53,646 nt of DNA from Bacteroidales bacterium (GTDB lineage Bacteria; Bacteroidota; Bacteroidia; Bacteroidales; GWA2-32-17), in contig JAOAFV010000037.1 of the NCBI GenBank assembly GCA_026416095.1, positions 1 to 53,646 of the forward strand, given 5' to 3'. The position numbers and the translations under genes are program-made. Numbering within the stretch: the stretch's first letter is position 1; every line of letters starts with the position of its first letter. Shown here in pieces: positions 27,712 through 37,110 of this stretch. The notes beneath the pieces are model-generated. The model did not search any database. It was not told the DNA's origin and saw nothing but the letters and a program-made list of their open reading frames with translations.

Positions 27712-27735
27712 AATGAATAGAAAAGCTTATTCATT
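27712..27735. repeat. Small perfect inverted repeat
   Basis: AATGAATA (27712-27719) and TATTCATT (27728-27735) form an 8-base stem with an 8-base loop, just upstream of the first paired element. Confidence 0.45.
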
Positions 27736-27752
27736 GAGAGATATGTAAAAAG

Positions 27753-27857
27753 ACCTTTGCAAAATTACCTAAAAATAATTTTTTAACAATTTAATATGAT
27801 TGAAAATCAATATTTTTCAAAATATTAAGATAGTTTTACAAAAGGTTTTGCAAAGGT
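27753..27857. repeat. Structured repeat element, copy A
   Basis: About 105 bases bounded by a perfect 12-base inverted repeat: ACCTTTGCAAAA (27753-27764) and TTTTGCAAAGGT (27846-27857). Inside is a second hairpin (TTGAAAA ... TTTTTCAA). The interior aligns over its whole length with copy B at 28075-28181. It may be a structured RNA, a DNA hairpin element or the remnant of a small transposable element. Confidence 0.55.
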
Positions 27858-28073
27858 TACAATGTGTGAATTTTAATTTGTCGAATTTTTAATTTCTATT
27901 ATTTTAAAAGAAATAATTTTTTTTAACTACCTCTATTTCTTTTATTTTTATAAATTTATTTAAAGTATTATTTTAAGTTTTTTAAATTTATTTTTCTGCT
28001 TAAATAAGCTTATAAAACAAGAAATTTATCTTTTTTTTTAATTCTAGGGATTAAAAAAGAAGTGTTAAGAAAT

Positions 28074-28182
28074 AAAATCTTTGAAAAATTAGATGAAAAC
28101 ATTTTTTTACAATTAATTGAAATTGAAAATCAACATTTTCAAAATACTGAGAGATCTTTACGAAAGGTTTTATAAAGATTTT
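28074..28182. repeat. Structured repeat element, copy B
   Basis: Bounded by AAAATCTTT (28074-28082) and AAAGATTTT (28174-28182), a perfect 9-base inverted repeat. In the arms C-to-T on the left is matched by G-to-A on the right relative to copy A, keeping the pair. The inner hairpin TTGAAAA-N6-TTTTCAA is also kept. Both copies are followed by AATTTGTCG further on. Confidence 0.55.
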
Positions 28183-28489
28183 GAAATTTAACCAGTAACA
28201 ATTTGTCGCTAATGTTTTCGCTGTGACAGATTAAAATGGAAGTATTAAGAAATTTAATAGTTATAAAACTTTTTCTTTTGAAAAATAATTCTAAAAATTA
28301 ATTTTTTTCGATAAAAACATTAAAATAGTTAAGTTAACAAAAAGATTATTAAAAACTTTCGACTAATTTTATTATGTGTTGTTTTTAAAATAAAGTTTCA
28401 ATGCTATTTAGAACGAAGTTTTGTTTTACTAAAAAATTACTTACAAATAAAGTTAATTTGTAGCAAAATTATTATGTTACTAAAGAAAA

Positions 28490-30832
28490 TTATATCGACA
28501 GCACATATTGTAAGGAAATGTTTCTTGGAGGTCCGATGTCGCCAGGTCGTTCCATATATTCTTTGTTAAATACATTTTTAATTACAAGCGATAATTTACT
28601 TTGCTCATTAATATTCCAAGATATGCGATAATCAACTATTACAAAACCTTTATTGTTTTTTTGTCGATATTCATATAAGCCTGGTAAAATTTCGTAACCC
28701 CCCGGACCATCGCCTAAAAAGTCTTCAAACACCTTATCGATATTAACTATGAAGCTACGATAAGTTAAATTGATACCAGTAGAAATTTTTCTTAAATCTA
28801 ATTGAAAATCGCTTTTAAAACTATGTTTGTATCTATATTTTAACATATTAGACGAAGTACTTTTAGATGTGTCAGATTTATTGAGGTCAATAGGGTCCAT
28901 GTAAGTGTAACCAATAAGAAGTGTTGCAGGGATACCAAAAAACTTACCCCTTCCATTTAAACTTATTTCAAAACCCCTTATAAGAGCATTTCCAATGTTT
29001 CTAGATTGAAACCCAAGTGTTTTAAAACCATGAGTTGCAATAATATTTAAATCAGCAGAATCTTTAATGTTTAATGGTCTAAAAGAAATAGGATCGTAAA
29101 AACCAAAAATAAATTCCATCATTTTGTGGTATTCTGTCCAGAATGCTGAAATGTCCAATAGTCCTGTCCATTTTGAAATTACAAGTCCTTGTTTTATTCC
29201 TATTTCTGAGCTCCAACCTGTTTCGGGTTTTATTTGGGGGCTTGGAAATATATTTATTCCTCCTAACGATGTATAAGTATATTTTTCAGCAATTGATGGG
29301 AACCTATAACCTTGACCAAACGATGCTCGCAAAAAAGTATGTTCAAAAAGTTGATAATTTAAGCCAAATCTTCCTACAGGATATATTGGCATTTCTTTTA
29401 TAGTATCTCCCTGTATAATTGTTTTACTTTCCATTTTGTCGATACGATAATATTCTGCTCTTAAGCCTAATACTATTATTAGTTTATTTATTTTTTTATC
29501 TACTTGTCCAAATATTGCAATGTTACTTGCATCGTGTTTTTCAAATAATCCACCTTTAATGTTGTTGTATATATTTAATGCTCCTATTGTATATGTAAGA
29601 TTATTCTTAGCTTTTTTCTGAAATAAATATTCAAGATAATACATATTAGAATTACTATTTTTAGAGGTATCGTTTGGAATTCTATTTTTTACCCAAAAAT
29701 ATCGAGTTCGTAAAGTATGTTTTAAGCTATCGTTTTTGAAGTAAATTAAAGATGGGTCAATATTTAGTCTGGTGCCTATATTTCTTGTTATAGTTTGAGG
29801 GTTTTGACGATAAGCTCCTGAATCGGCATTCTGCCACAAAAAAAATTCTGTTTTATCGAAGTTCATAAAATTTGTGTTTAAACCTACTGATAAACCTTTT
29901 ACTTTTTTAAATCTGTATCTTAAATTTATGTTGCCACGTAATCTTTCTTCGGTTTCTTTTTCTCTGTAGCCACTATTACTGTACCCATGAGCTCCTACAA
30001 CTATATCAAGATTTTTTATTTTTTGCATATGAAAAACATTTGCACCAGCAAATAATGGTTGAGATTCGTGCCACCATATTAATTCTTTTCTTTTTGGATT
30101 CATATACAAACCATTAAAGATAATAACTTTTGTTTCGGGTTTATCTTTTGGATATGCAGTTCTTATGTTTATTACTCCATTAAGTGCCGATGAACCAAAA
30201 AGCGATGAAGAAGCACCTTTTATTACTTCAACCTGCGAAATGTTTTCTACAGGAATAAAATTCCATTTAATATCGGCTGCATCGGGCGATAACATTGGCA
30301 TATCGTCTACTAATAATAATACCCTGCTACCTGTTCCGTAACTATATCCACTTCCTCCTCTTATACTTGGTTGTGATGAAAGAACATCGACTCCAGGCAA
30401 ATTCTTAATTGCCATGTCCATTTGTGTAACATTATTATTTTCAAGAAATTTTGGTTTAATAACTTCCATCGACACAACTGTTTCGGTAATTTTTTGTTCG
30501 TATCTGGAAGCACTAACCACAATTTCTTCGAAAACTTGAATATCTTCTTTCATTTCTACATTTAATTCAATTATTTTATTTTTTTCCAAATAAATAGTTT
30601 TTACAATTTTTTTGTACCCAACAAAATTAAAAGAAATTTCAAGTTTTCCTTCTAGGTTTGTTTCTAATTTGTAATAACCATTATTATCGCTAACACAGCC
30701 TGAACCATCATCTAGCAATACATTGACTAAAGGTAACGGATCTTTAGTCTCACTATCAATTATCTTACCTTTTATTATAGTCTGAGCATTTATTACATAA
30801 CATGCTAGTATAAAAAAGATAACTTCTCTCAC
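28490..30832 (-). CDS. TonB-dependent outer-membrane receptor with CarboxypepD_reg-like domain
   Basis: 780 residues starting at GTG. A signal peptide (ending INAQ) is followed by a carboxypeptidase-regulatory-like domain (residues 20-100: GKIIDSETKDPLPLVNVLL), then the plug domain (IVVSASRYEQKITETVVSMEVI, LPGVDVLSSQPSIRGGSGYSYG, VEVIKGASSSLFGSSALNGVINI), then a 22-strand-type beta-barrel ending in an aromatic-rich strand (NISLQYVLSI). It moves a large or scarce nutrient across the outer membrane with TonB energy. No SusD, peptidase or siderophore genes adjoin, so the ligand is unknown. A -7 box lies 10 bases before the GTG. Confidence 0.93.
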   Translation of the reverse strand: MREVIFFILACYVINAQTIIKGKIIDSETKDPLPLVNVLLDDGSGCVSDNNGYYKLETNLEGKLEISFNFVGYKKIVKTIYLEKNKIIELNVEMKEDIQVFEEIVVSASRYEQKITETVVSMEVIKPKFLENNNVTQMDMAIKNLPGVDVLSSQPSIRGGSGYSYGTGSRVLLLVDDMPMLSPDAADIKWNFIPVENISQVEVIKGASSSLFGSSALNGVINIRTAYPKDKPETKVIIFNGLYMNPKRKELIWWHESQPLFAGANVFHMQKIKNLDIVVGAHGYSNSGYREKETEERLRGNINLRYRFKKVKGLSVGLNTNFMNFDKTEFFLWQNADSGAYRQNPQTITRNIGTRLNIDPSLIYFKNDSLKHTLRTRYFWVKNRIPNDTSKNSNSNMYYLEYLFQKKAKNNLTYTIGALNIYNNIKGGLFEKHDASNIAIFGQVDKKINKLIIVLGLRAEYYRIDKMESKTIIQGDTIKEMPIYPVGRFGLNYQLFEHTFLRASFGQGYRFPSIAEKYTYTSLGGINIFPSPQIKPETGWSSEIGIKQGLVISKWTGLLDISAFWTEYHKMMEFIFGFYDPISFRPLNIKDSADLNIIATHGFKTLGFQSRNIGNALIRGFEISLNGRGKFFGIPATLLIGYTYMDPIDLNKSDTSKSTSSNMLKYRYKHSFKSDFQLDLRKISTGINLTYRSFIVNIDKVFEDFLGDGPGGYEILPGLYEYRQKNNKGFVIVDYRISWNINEQSKLSLVIKNVFNKEYMERPGDIGPPRNISLQYVLSI

Positions 30833-30842
30833 TTTTTTTTTG

Positions 30843-30850
30843 CAAAAATA
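30843..30850 (-). promoter_or_regulatory. -7 promoter box of the TonB receptor gene
   Basis: The reverse strand reads TATTTTTG, matching TAnnTTTG, 10 bases before the GTG at 30832, implying a leader of only a few bases. This also supports the GTG start. Confidence 0.45.
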
Positions 30851-31014
30851 ATTTAAAATTGAAATATGAAATAATTCAATGCGAAATAATAAAAATTTTT
30901 AAAATAGTTATTAAAATCATTTTATTATTTTTTTAAATCGTACTCATTAAAAACATTTGTATTTCGTCATTTTTGAATCCTCAAAATTATTTTTTTAAAA
31001 TTATTCAAAAAAAT

Positions 31015-31045
31015 TTTGTGAAAAGTTTTTAAATATATAATTTTG
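31015..31045 (+). promoter_or_regulatory. Complete Bacteroidota promoter of rpsA
   Basis: TTTG at 31015-31018 and TAATTTTG at 31038-31045, separated by exactly 19 bases. This is the best match in the window to the Bacteroidota housekeeping promoter (TTTG, 19-21 bases, TAnnTTTG). The leader to the ATG at 31092 is about 40 bases. Confidence 0.75.
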
Positions 31046-31091
31046 CAAAAATATTTATTTAAGTACATTTAACAAATTATGTGAAAATACT

Positions 31092-33011
31092 ATGGTTAAA
31101 AAGACAAACGATCAGGCAGATAAGATTAATTTAGCTCAAATTGATGATGAAAGTGTAATTATTAAGGAAGAAACAAAAGCAGAAAATTTTGAGCAATATC
31201 AACAAGAAGAAGAGGTAAATCTTAGTGGAATTAAAAAAGAAATAACCGAGATAGATTGGGATAGAATGGGCAAACACGATATTGAGTACTGCCCGGAAGA
31301 AAAAAAGAGATTAGAATCGATTTACGAGAAAACATTATCGCAAATTACTGAAAATGAGTTACTCGAAGGTACTGTTGTTGCAATAACTAAAAAAGAAGTG
31401 GTAGTAAATGTTGGATATAAGTCGGAAGGAGTAATTAGCATTAATGAATTCAGATACAAGCCTGACTTAAAGGTAGGAGATAAAGTAGAAGTTATAGTAG
31501 AATCGCAAGAAGATGCTAATGGTCAATTAGTGCTTTCACATAAAAAAGCAAGAGCATTAAAAGCTTGGAAAAGAATTAACGAAGCATACGAGAAAAATGA
31601 AACAGTTATTGGTTATATTAAATGTAGAACAAAGGGAGGAATGATTGTTGATTTATGGGGTATAGAAACTTTTTTACCTGGCTCGCAAATAGACATAAAG
31701 CCAATAAAAGATTATGATGTTTTTGTTGGAAAAACAATGGAATTTAAAGTTGTAAAAATTAATCCTGAATTTAAAAATGTAGTTGTTTCGCATAAAGCAA
31801 TAATTGAAGAAGAAATTGAAGCTCAGAAAAAAGATATATTTGCCAAATTAGAAAAAGGTCAAATTCTAAAAGGAGAAATTAAAAATATCACTTCGTACGG
31901 AGCATTTGTAGACCTGGGCGGAATTGATGGTTTAATACATATAACCGATTTAAGTTGGTCTCGCATTAATCATCCCGAAGAAGTAGTATCAATTGGTCAA
32001 GAAGTTGATGTAGTTATTCTTGATTTTGATCATGAAAAGAAAAGAATTTCGCTTGGGTTAAAACAACTTCAAAAACATCCATGGGAAACATTAGATCCTG
32101 AATTAAAAGTTGGTAGTAAAGTAAAAGGAAAAGTAACAGTACTTGCCGATTATGGTGCGTTTGTAGAAATTATACCTGGTGTTGAAGGATTAATTCATGT
32201 AACAGAAATGTCGTGGTCGCAACACTTAAGAAGTGCACAAGATTTCTTAAAAATAGGCGATGAAGTTGAAGCGGTAATAACAGCTATTAATAGAGAAGAA
32301 AGAAAATTATCTTTGAGTATCAAACAACTTCAACCCGATCCATGGATAAACATAGAGAAAAAATATCCTGTAAAAAGTAAGCATAAAGGAATTGTTAGAA
32401 ATTTTACAAATTTTGGAGTTTTTGTTGAACTTGAAGAAGGTATTGATGGCTTAATTCACATAAGTGATCTTTCATGGACAAAAAAGATTAAACACCCGTC
32501 GGAATATTGTAAAATAGGCGATGAAATCGATGTAATTATTTTAGACATAGACAAGGAAAATCGTAGGTTAACCTTAGGTCATAAACAATTAGAAGAAAAC
32601 CCATGGGATGTATTTGAAACTATATTCAAAGTCGATTCGATTCACGAAGGAACCGTTATGTCGATTGGCGATAAGTATGCGGTAATATTATTACCTTATG
32701 GTGTAGAAGCTGTTGCTACTCTTAAAAATATTGTTAAAGAAGATGGTACAAGATTGAAGGTGGATGAAAAAGCTAATTTTAAAATTGTTGAATTTTCTAA
32801 GGAAAATAAACGTATTGTAGTATCTCATTCAAAAGTTTACCAGGATGCTAAAAAACAAGAAATCGAAGAAAAGAAAAAGCAACAAAAAAGAATAAAAAAA
32901 GCCGATACTGTGAAAAGCGACAAAACTACTCTTGGCGATTTCATGGATATTACAGGGATTAAAGAACAGTTAATTAAAAAAGAAAATGACGAAAAAAAGA
33001 AAAGTAATTAA
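31092..33011 (+). CDS. rpsA: 30S ribosomal protein S1
   Basis: 639 residues with six S1 RNA-binding repeats, at about 95-160, 180-250, 265-335, 350-420, 435-505 and 520-590. Repeats 3 to 5 are the strongest (for example SYGAFVDLGGIDGLIHITDLSW). Repeats 1, 2 and 6 are more diverged. Both ends are charged and low in structure: an acidic/Gln-rich N-terminal tail of about 60 residues and a Lys-rich C-terminal tail. S1 helps mRNA bind the 30S subunit. Here no Shine-Dalgarno sites are seen and some messages look leaderless, so its role may differ from that in E. coli. It has a strong promoter. Confidence 0.95.
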   Translation: MVKKTNDQADKINLAQIDDESVIIKEETKAENFEQYQQEEEVNLSGIKKEITEIDWDRMGKHDIEYCPEEKKRLESIYEKTLSQITENELLEGTVVAITKKEVVVNVGYKSEGVISINEFRYKPDLKVGDKVEVIVESQEDANGQLVLSHKKARALKAWKRINEAYEKNETVIGYIKCRTKGGMIVDLWGIETFLPGSQIDIKPIKDYDVFVGKTMEFKVVKINPEFKNVVVSHKAIIEEEIEAQKKDIFAKLEKGQILKGEIKNITSYGAFVDLGGIDGLIHITDLSWSRINHPEEVVSIGQEVDVVILDFDHEKKRISLGLKQLQKHPWETLDPELKVGSKVKGKVTVLADYGAFVEIIPGVEGLIHVTEMSWSQHLRSAQDFLKIGDEVEAVITAINREERKLSLSIKQLQPDPWINIEKKYPVKSKHKGIVRNFTNFGVFVELEEGIDGLIHISDLSWTKKIKHPSEYCKIGDEIDVIILDIDKENRRLTLGHKQLEENPWDVFETIFKVDSIHEGTVMSIGDKYAVILLPYGVEAVATLKNIVKEDGTRLKVDEKANFKIVEFSKENKRIVVSHSKVYQDAKKQEIEEKKKQQKRIKKADTVKSDKTTLGDFMDITGIKEQLIKKENDEKKKSN

Positions 33012-33022
33012 CTAATAAATAT

Positions 33023-33373
33023 ATGGAATTTATAGTTGAAAAAAAAGATAATTATACATTAATAAAAGTTCTATCTGAAAAATTAGATACTCATATTGCA
33101 CCATCTTTAAAGGCTGAACTTGTTTTAATTTCTGGTAAAGGTGAAAAAAATATAATTCTTGACCTTAGTAATTGTCGGTATTGTGATTCGAGTGGTTTGA
33201 GTGCTATTTTAGTCGCAAATAGATTATGTAAAAATGCTAATGGTACTTTTGTTTTAACGGGATTACAACCTTCGGTTGATCGTTTAATAACAATTTCGCA
33301 ACTTGATACAGTTTTAAAAATAGCTAAAGATCCAGAAAAAGCACCAGAACTTATTTTAAAACAAGACATTTGA
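33023..33373 (+). CDS. STAS domain protein (anti-sigma factor antagonist-like)
   Basis: 116 residues, a single STAS domain. Strand 1 VEKKDNYTLIKV, then LDTHIAPSLKAEL, ILDLSNCRYCDSSGLSAIL with the Ser that is phosphorylated by anti-sigma kinases in SpoIIAA-type proteins, and LTGLQPSVDRLI. No partner kinase (SpoIIAB/RsbW-like) or sigma gene is near, and Bacteroidota members of this conserved position before rnz are uncharacterised. It starts 11 bases after rpsA and overlaps rnz by 4 bases (TTGA). Confidence 0.85.
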   Translation: MEFIVEKKDNYTLIKVLSEKLDTHIAPSLKAELVLISGKGEKNIILDLSNCRYCDSSGLSAILVANRLCKNANGTFVLTGLQPSVDRLITISQLDTVLKIAKDPEKAPELILKQDI

Positions 33374-34275
33374 GAGAATTTTCATTAAAAATTTTAGGAA
33401 CTTCGGCATCAATTCCAACTTCTAAAAATTTTTTATCGTCTTGTGTAGTTAAATATAACGAGTCTTATTATCTCATAGATTGTGGCGAAGCCACTCAGTT
33501 TCGATTATTTGAATATAAAATACCTATCATGAAAATTAACAATATTTTTATTTCTCATTTGCATGGCGATCACTATTTTGGCCTTTTTGGCTTACTTTCA
33601 ACTTATCAGCTTTTAAATAGAACAGGAACATTAAACATATATGCTTTCGAAGAACTTAAACCTATTATTGAAAAAGTTATTGGTAAAGACTTTCAGTTTA
33701 ATATTAATTATTTTAATTTAAACAACTCATATGAAAAAATATACGAAGATAAAAATATTGAGGTTTTTTCATTCCCACTTAAACATACTGTTAAAACGTG
33801 TGGATTTATTTTTGCAGAAAAACCGCAAATGTTGAAAATAAAAAAAGAAAAAATTAACGAATATAAACTTTCAATAAGTGATATACGTCGTATAAAAGCA
33901 GGTGAAGATTATATTACAAACGATGGAAAAATAATTCCTAATGCAGAACTTACATATCCCCCATTACCCTTAAGAAAATTTGCTTATTTAATAGACACTT
34001 CTTATGAAGAATCGTACTTAAATTACCTTCAGGGGGTTACAACTTTATTGTGCGATTCTACTTTCTTACAAAAAGATTTGGAACTAGCTCAATTAACTGG
34101 TCATTGTACTTCGCGAAATGCTGCTTTGATTGCTTCAAAAATAAATGCAAATACCCTTATCTTGTCTCACTTTTCAACAAGATATAAAAATAAAGAAGAT
34201 TTTTATTTAGAAGCAAAAGAAATTTTCAAAAACGTTATAATTGCAGAAGAAGGCATTCGTATAGAGGTAAATTAA
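33370..34275 (+). CDS. rnz: Ribonuclease Z
   Basis: 301 residues of the metallo-beta-lactamase fold. It cleaves the 3' trailer of tRNA precursors. The start is TTG overlapping the STAS stop (TTGA); the protein begins REFSLKILGTSASIPT, the usual RNase Z beginning. The zinc motif HLHGDH is at 63-68. IDTSYEESYL, LLCDSTF, GHCTSRNAA and ILSHFSTRY carry the remaining His and Asp ligands. The flexible arm region around 85-150 is short. Length is normal for bacterial enzymes. Confidence 0.94.
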   Translation: MREFSLKILGTSASIPTSKNFLSSCVVKYNESYYLIDCGEATQFRLFEYKIPIMKINNIFISHLHGDHYFGLFGLLSTYQLLNRTGTLNIYAFEELKPIIEKVIGKDFQFNINYFNLNNSYEKIYEDKNIEVFSFPLKHTVKTCGFIFAEKPQMLKIKKEKINEYKLSISDIRRIKAGEDYITNDGKIIPNAELTYPPLPLRKFAYLIDTSYEESYLNYLQGVTTLLCDSTFLQKDLELAQLTGHCTSRNAALIASKINANTLILSHFSTRYKNKEDFYLEAKEIFKNVIIAEEGIRIEVN

Positions 34276-34307
34276 AATTTTAATTTTATTGATAATTCAT
34301 TTTTTTT

Positions 34308-34315
34308 TAATTTTG
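34308..34315 (+). promoter_or_regulatory. -7 promoter box
   Basis: TAATTTTG matches TAnnTTTG, ending 8 bases before the ATG at 34324, so the transcript would have almost no leader. TTG at 34289-34291 is a weak -33 candidate. Confidence 0.45.
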
Positions 34316-34323
34316 AGCAAAAA

Positions 34324-36372
34324 ATGATAAACAATCAATTAATTAACCCACAAAGTATAGTAGTTGTTGGTGGTTCTAATAATTTACAAAAGCCTGGTGG
34401 TAAGGTTTTATATAATATAATAAGTAACAACTATAAAGGGAAGTTGTATGTTGTTAACCCCAAGGAAAAGGAGGTACAGGGAATTCAATCGTTTACCACA
34501 ATACAAGAATTACCCGAAAATATCGATTTAGCAATACTTGCAATACCGTCGAATTTTTGCAAAGATGCCGTAAAAGAATTAGCCTTTTTTAAAAACACTA
34601 AAGCGTTTATAATTTTATCTGCAGGTTTTAGCGAAGAAAGTGAGGCAGGAGCAAAATTAGAAAAAGAAATAGTAGAAATAATTAGTTCAACAAAAGGGTG
34701 TTTAATTGGTCCAAATTGTATTGGAGTATTAACTGCAAATTATGCCGGAGTCTTTACTACACCCATACCATCTCTCGACCAAAACGGATGTGATTTTATA
34801 AGTGGTAGTGGTGCAACAGCTGTTTTTATAATGGAATCTGGTATTCCTAAAGGGCTAAGATTTTCTAGTATTTTTTCGGTTGGTAATTCTGCTCAAATAG
34901 GTGTCGAAGAAGTGCTAGAATATCTCGACGAAAATTTCGATCCTGATAAAAGTTCTAAAATAAAACTTCTTTACCTTGAAAGTATTAAAAATCCTTCGAA
35001 ATTGCTTAAACATGCGCATAGCTTAATAAAAAAAGGATGCTTCATTGTTGCTATAAAGGCGGGTTCGTCGGAAGCGGGTAGTAGAGCAGCATCGTCTCAT
35101 ACAGGAGCAATGGCTAGCCCCGATATTTTTGTTGATGCATTAATGAAAAAGGCAGGAATAATAAGATGTAATAGTAGAGATGAAATTACCAATGTAGCTT
35201 CTATACTTCAAAGTAAAAAATTAACAGGTAAAAGGTTTGCCATAATTACTCATGCTGGAGGGCCAGCAGTTATGCTAACCGATGCACTTTCTAATAATGG
35301 ATATGAGGTTCCATTAATAGAAGGTCAGCATGCCCAAGAACTTTTATCGCATCTTTATCCTGGCTCTTCGGTTAAAAACCCTATTGATTTTCTTGCCACT
35401 GGTACCGCCGAACAACTAGATAAAATTATAGACTACTGTGAAAATTATTTTAATAACATCGATGCAATGGCTGTAATATTTGGTAGTCCGGGCCTTTTCC
35501 CTGTTGATAATGTCTATAATGTACTTCACAATAAAATGCGTACTTGTAAAAAACCAATATATCCTATATTACCATCGGTAATCAATGCATCCAATGAAAT
35601 AAAGGAATTTATTAAAAAAAATAATGTTTTTTTCCCAGATGAAGTAGTATTTGCTAATTCATTAAAAAAAGTTTATTCAGAACGAATTATCCCTGAAAAG
35701 ATTGTTGATTATTATAACATAGAAAATATAAAATGTTCAAGCTATAGCAATGGATATTTGCCACCGGAAGAGGTTAAAGTTTTACTTAAAAAGTATAATA
35801 TACCAATAGTCGACGAATATGTTGTTTATGAAGAAGAAGATCTTATTGAAAAATTTAATATGTTAAGTTTACCAGTGGTAATGAAAATAATTGGCCCAAT
35901 TCACAAGACCGATGTTGGTGGTGTAATTTTAAATATTGATACAAAACAAAAAGCCTTAGAATGTTTTAGAAAACTTATGTCACTTAAAGATGCTAAAGGG
36001 GTTTTAATACAACCTATGTTATCTGGAATAGAACTTTACATCGGAGCAATAAGAAACGAACAATACGGACATTTAGTAATGTTTGGAATAGGTGGGGTTT
36101 TTATTGAAGTATATAGAGATGTAGTATCTTGTCTTTGTCCGGTTACAAAAGAAGAAGCTTTATTTTACCTTAAGCAACTTAGGGCTTACAAAATACTTGA
36201 AGGATATAGAAATAAAAAAGGAGTAAATATCGATAAATTTGCTGAAATAATTGTAAATGTGTCGGATTTATTAGTTAATGTACCAGAGATTTACGAAATG
36301 GATATTAACCCATTAATTGCTAATGAAAATGAAATTTATGCAGTAGACACAAGAATAAGAATTGAAAAATAA
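34324..36372 (+). CDS. ADP-forming acetyl/acyl-CoA synthetase, fused subunits
   Basis: 682 residues. Residues 1-460 are the alpha part: a CoA-binding domain (INPQSIVVVGGSNN) and succinyl-CoA-ligase-like domains, with the phosphorylated His259 in ASSHTGAMA. Residues 470-682 are the beta ATP-grasp part (LPPEEVKVLLKKYNIPIVDE, VMKIIGPIHKTDVGGV, MDINPLIA). The enzyme makes ATP from acetyl- or other acyl-CoA with release of the acid, a common last step of anaerobic fermentation; some bacterial relatives are protein acetyltransferases (Pat), but the His and complete ATP-grasp domain favour the synthetase. It has a close -7 box. Confidence 0.9.
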   Translation: MINNQLINPQSIVVVGGSNNLQKPGGKVLYNIISNNYKGKLYVVNPKEKEVQGIQSFTTIQELPENIDLAILAIPSNFCKDAVKELAFFKNTKAFIILSAGFSEESEAGAKLEKEIVEIISSTKGCLIGPNCIGVLTANYAGVFTTPIPSLDQNGCDFISGSGATAVFIMESGIPKGLRFSSIFSVGNSAQIGVEEVLEYLDENFDPDKSSKIKLLYLESIKNPSKLLKHAHSLIKKGCFIVAIKAGSSEAGSRAASSHTGAMASPDIFVDALMKKAGIIRCNSRDEITNVASILQSKKLTGKRFAIITHAGGPAVMLTDALSNNGYEVPLIEGQHAQELLSHLYPGSSVKNPIDFLATGTAEQLDKIIDYCENYFNNIDAMAVIFGSPGLFPVDNVYNVLHNKMRTCKKPIYPILPSVINASNEIKEFIKKNNVFFPDEVVFANSLKKVYSERIIPEKIVDYYNIENIKCSSYSNGYLPPEEVKVLLKKYNIPIVDEYVVYEEEDLIEKFNMLSLPVVMKIIGPIHKTDVGGVILNIDTKQKALECFRKLMSLKDAKGVLIQPMLSGIELYIGAIRNEQYGHLVMFGIGGVFIEVYRDVVSCLCPVTKEEALFYLKQLRAYKILEGYRNKKGVNIDKFAEIIVNVSDLLVNVPEIYEMDINPLIANENEIYAVDTRIRIEK

Positions 36373-36378
36373 CTTACT

Positions 36379-37110
36379 ATGAAAAAACAAGACATATTAT
36401 TTATATTAATTTTCACTGTAATAGTTTTGCCTTTCATTCCTTTTAGTTTATTTGAAACTTTTCAATCTAATTTTTTGTATAATGAAAAATATTGGTTAAT
36501 AACAAGCTTTTTGAAATTTGCTCTTTTAGCAACATTAGGCGAGGTTATTGGCCTTAGAATACAAAAAGGTATTTATTATGAAAAAAATTTTGGTCTTTTA
36601 TCAAGAATGTTTGTGTGGGGAGTATTGGGTATTACTATAAAAATTGCTTTTGTTTTGTATGCTGCAGGGGTACCCTTTTTACTTGAAAAATATTTTTTTG
36701 TAAACAATGCCATTGAAGCTATGAATTTAAAGGATATTTTTGAGGCTTCAAACATGAATCTTGGATTCGTAAGGTTTCTTGATGCTTTTACTATTAGTAC
36801 AATTATGAACTTAACTTATGCACCAGTAATGATGACGTTTCATAAAATAACTGATACACATATTTTAAATACTAATGGGAAATTTTTAAAGTTTTTTTCT
36901 CCAATAAAGTTTAAAACCATAATTCCTTCGCTAAACTGGAACATTTTATGGAACTTTATTTTTAAGAAAACAATACCATTATTCTGGATACCTATGCAAA
37001 CTATTAATTTTTTATTACCGTCTGAATTTAGAGTAGTTGTGGCTGCTTTTTTAGGCATAATGCTTGGAATATTACTTTCAATAGCGGCAATAAAAAGTAA
37101 AAAAGTATGA
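36379..37110 (+). CDS. Integral membrane protein resembling Mpv17/PMP22
   Basis: 243 residues with about five hydrophobic segments, no signal peptide. The C-terminal part FWIPMQTINFLLPSEFRVVVAA resembles the WP-x-x-Q-x-x-NF-x-x-VP-x-x-x-R signature of eukaryotic Mpv17/PMP22 membrane proteins, and the preceding FLDAFTISTIMNLTYAPVMMTF fits the region before it. The assignment rests on this motif alone and needs a profile search. The family may form membrane channels. It lies 6 bases after the acyl-CoA synthetase and overlaps nif3 by 4 bases (ATGA), so it belongs to the same operon. Confidence 0.5.
   Translation: MKKQDILFILIFTVIVLPFIPFSLFETFQSNFLYNEKYWLITSFLKFALLATLGEVIGLRIQKGIYYEKNFGLLSRMFVWGVLGITIKIAFVLYAAGVPFLLEKYFFVNNAIEAMNLKDIFEASNMNLGFVRFLDAFTISTIMNLTYAPVMMTFHKITDTHILNTNGKFLKFFSPIKFKTIIPSLNWNILWNFIFKKTIPLFWIPMQTINFLLPSEFRVVVAAFLGIMLGILLSIAAIKSKKV

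Larger units (their letters stand above)
27445..28489. other. 1,045-base gene-free region between convergent genes
   Basis: No ORF with coding character and no tRNA-like sequence. The stretch is extremely A/T-rich and lies between the ends of cobB and the TonB receptor gene. It holds two related structured elements, a shorter direct-repeat pair (28049-28078 and 28229-28258, 25 of 30 bases equal) and simple hairpins. It is unusual in a window where most gaps are under 100 bases. Confidence 0.75.

Noticed and set aside
27445-28489. CRISPR array in the gene-free gap
   Set aside because: Only two diverged long copies about 320 bases apart; no short identical repeats with regular unique spacers and no cas genes.
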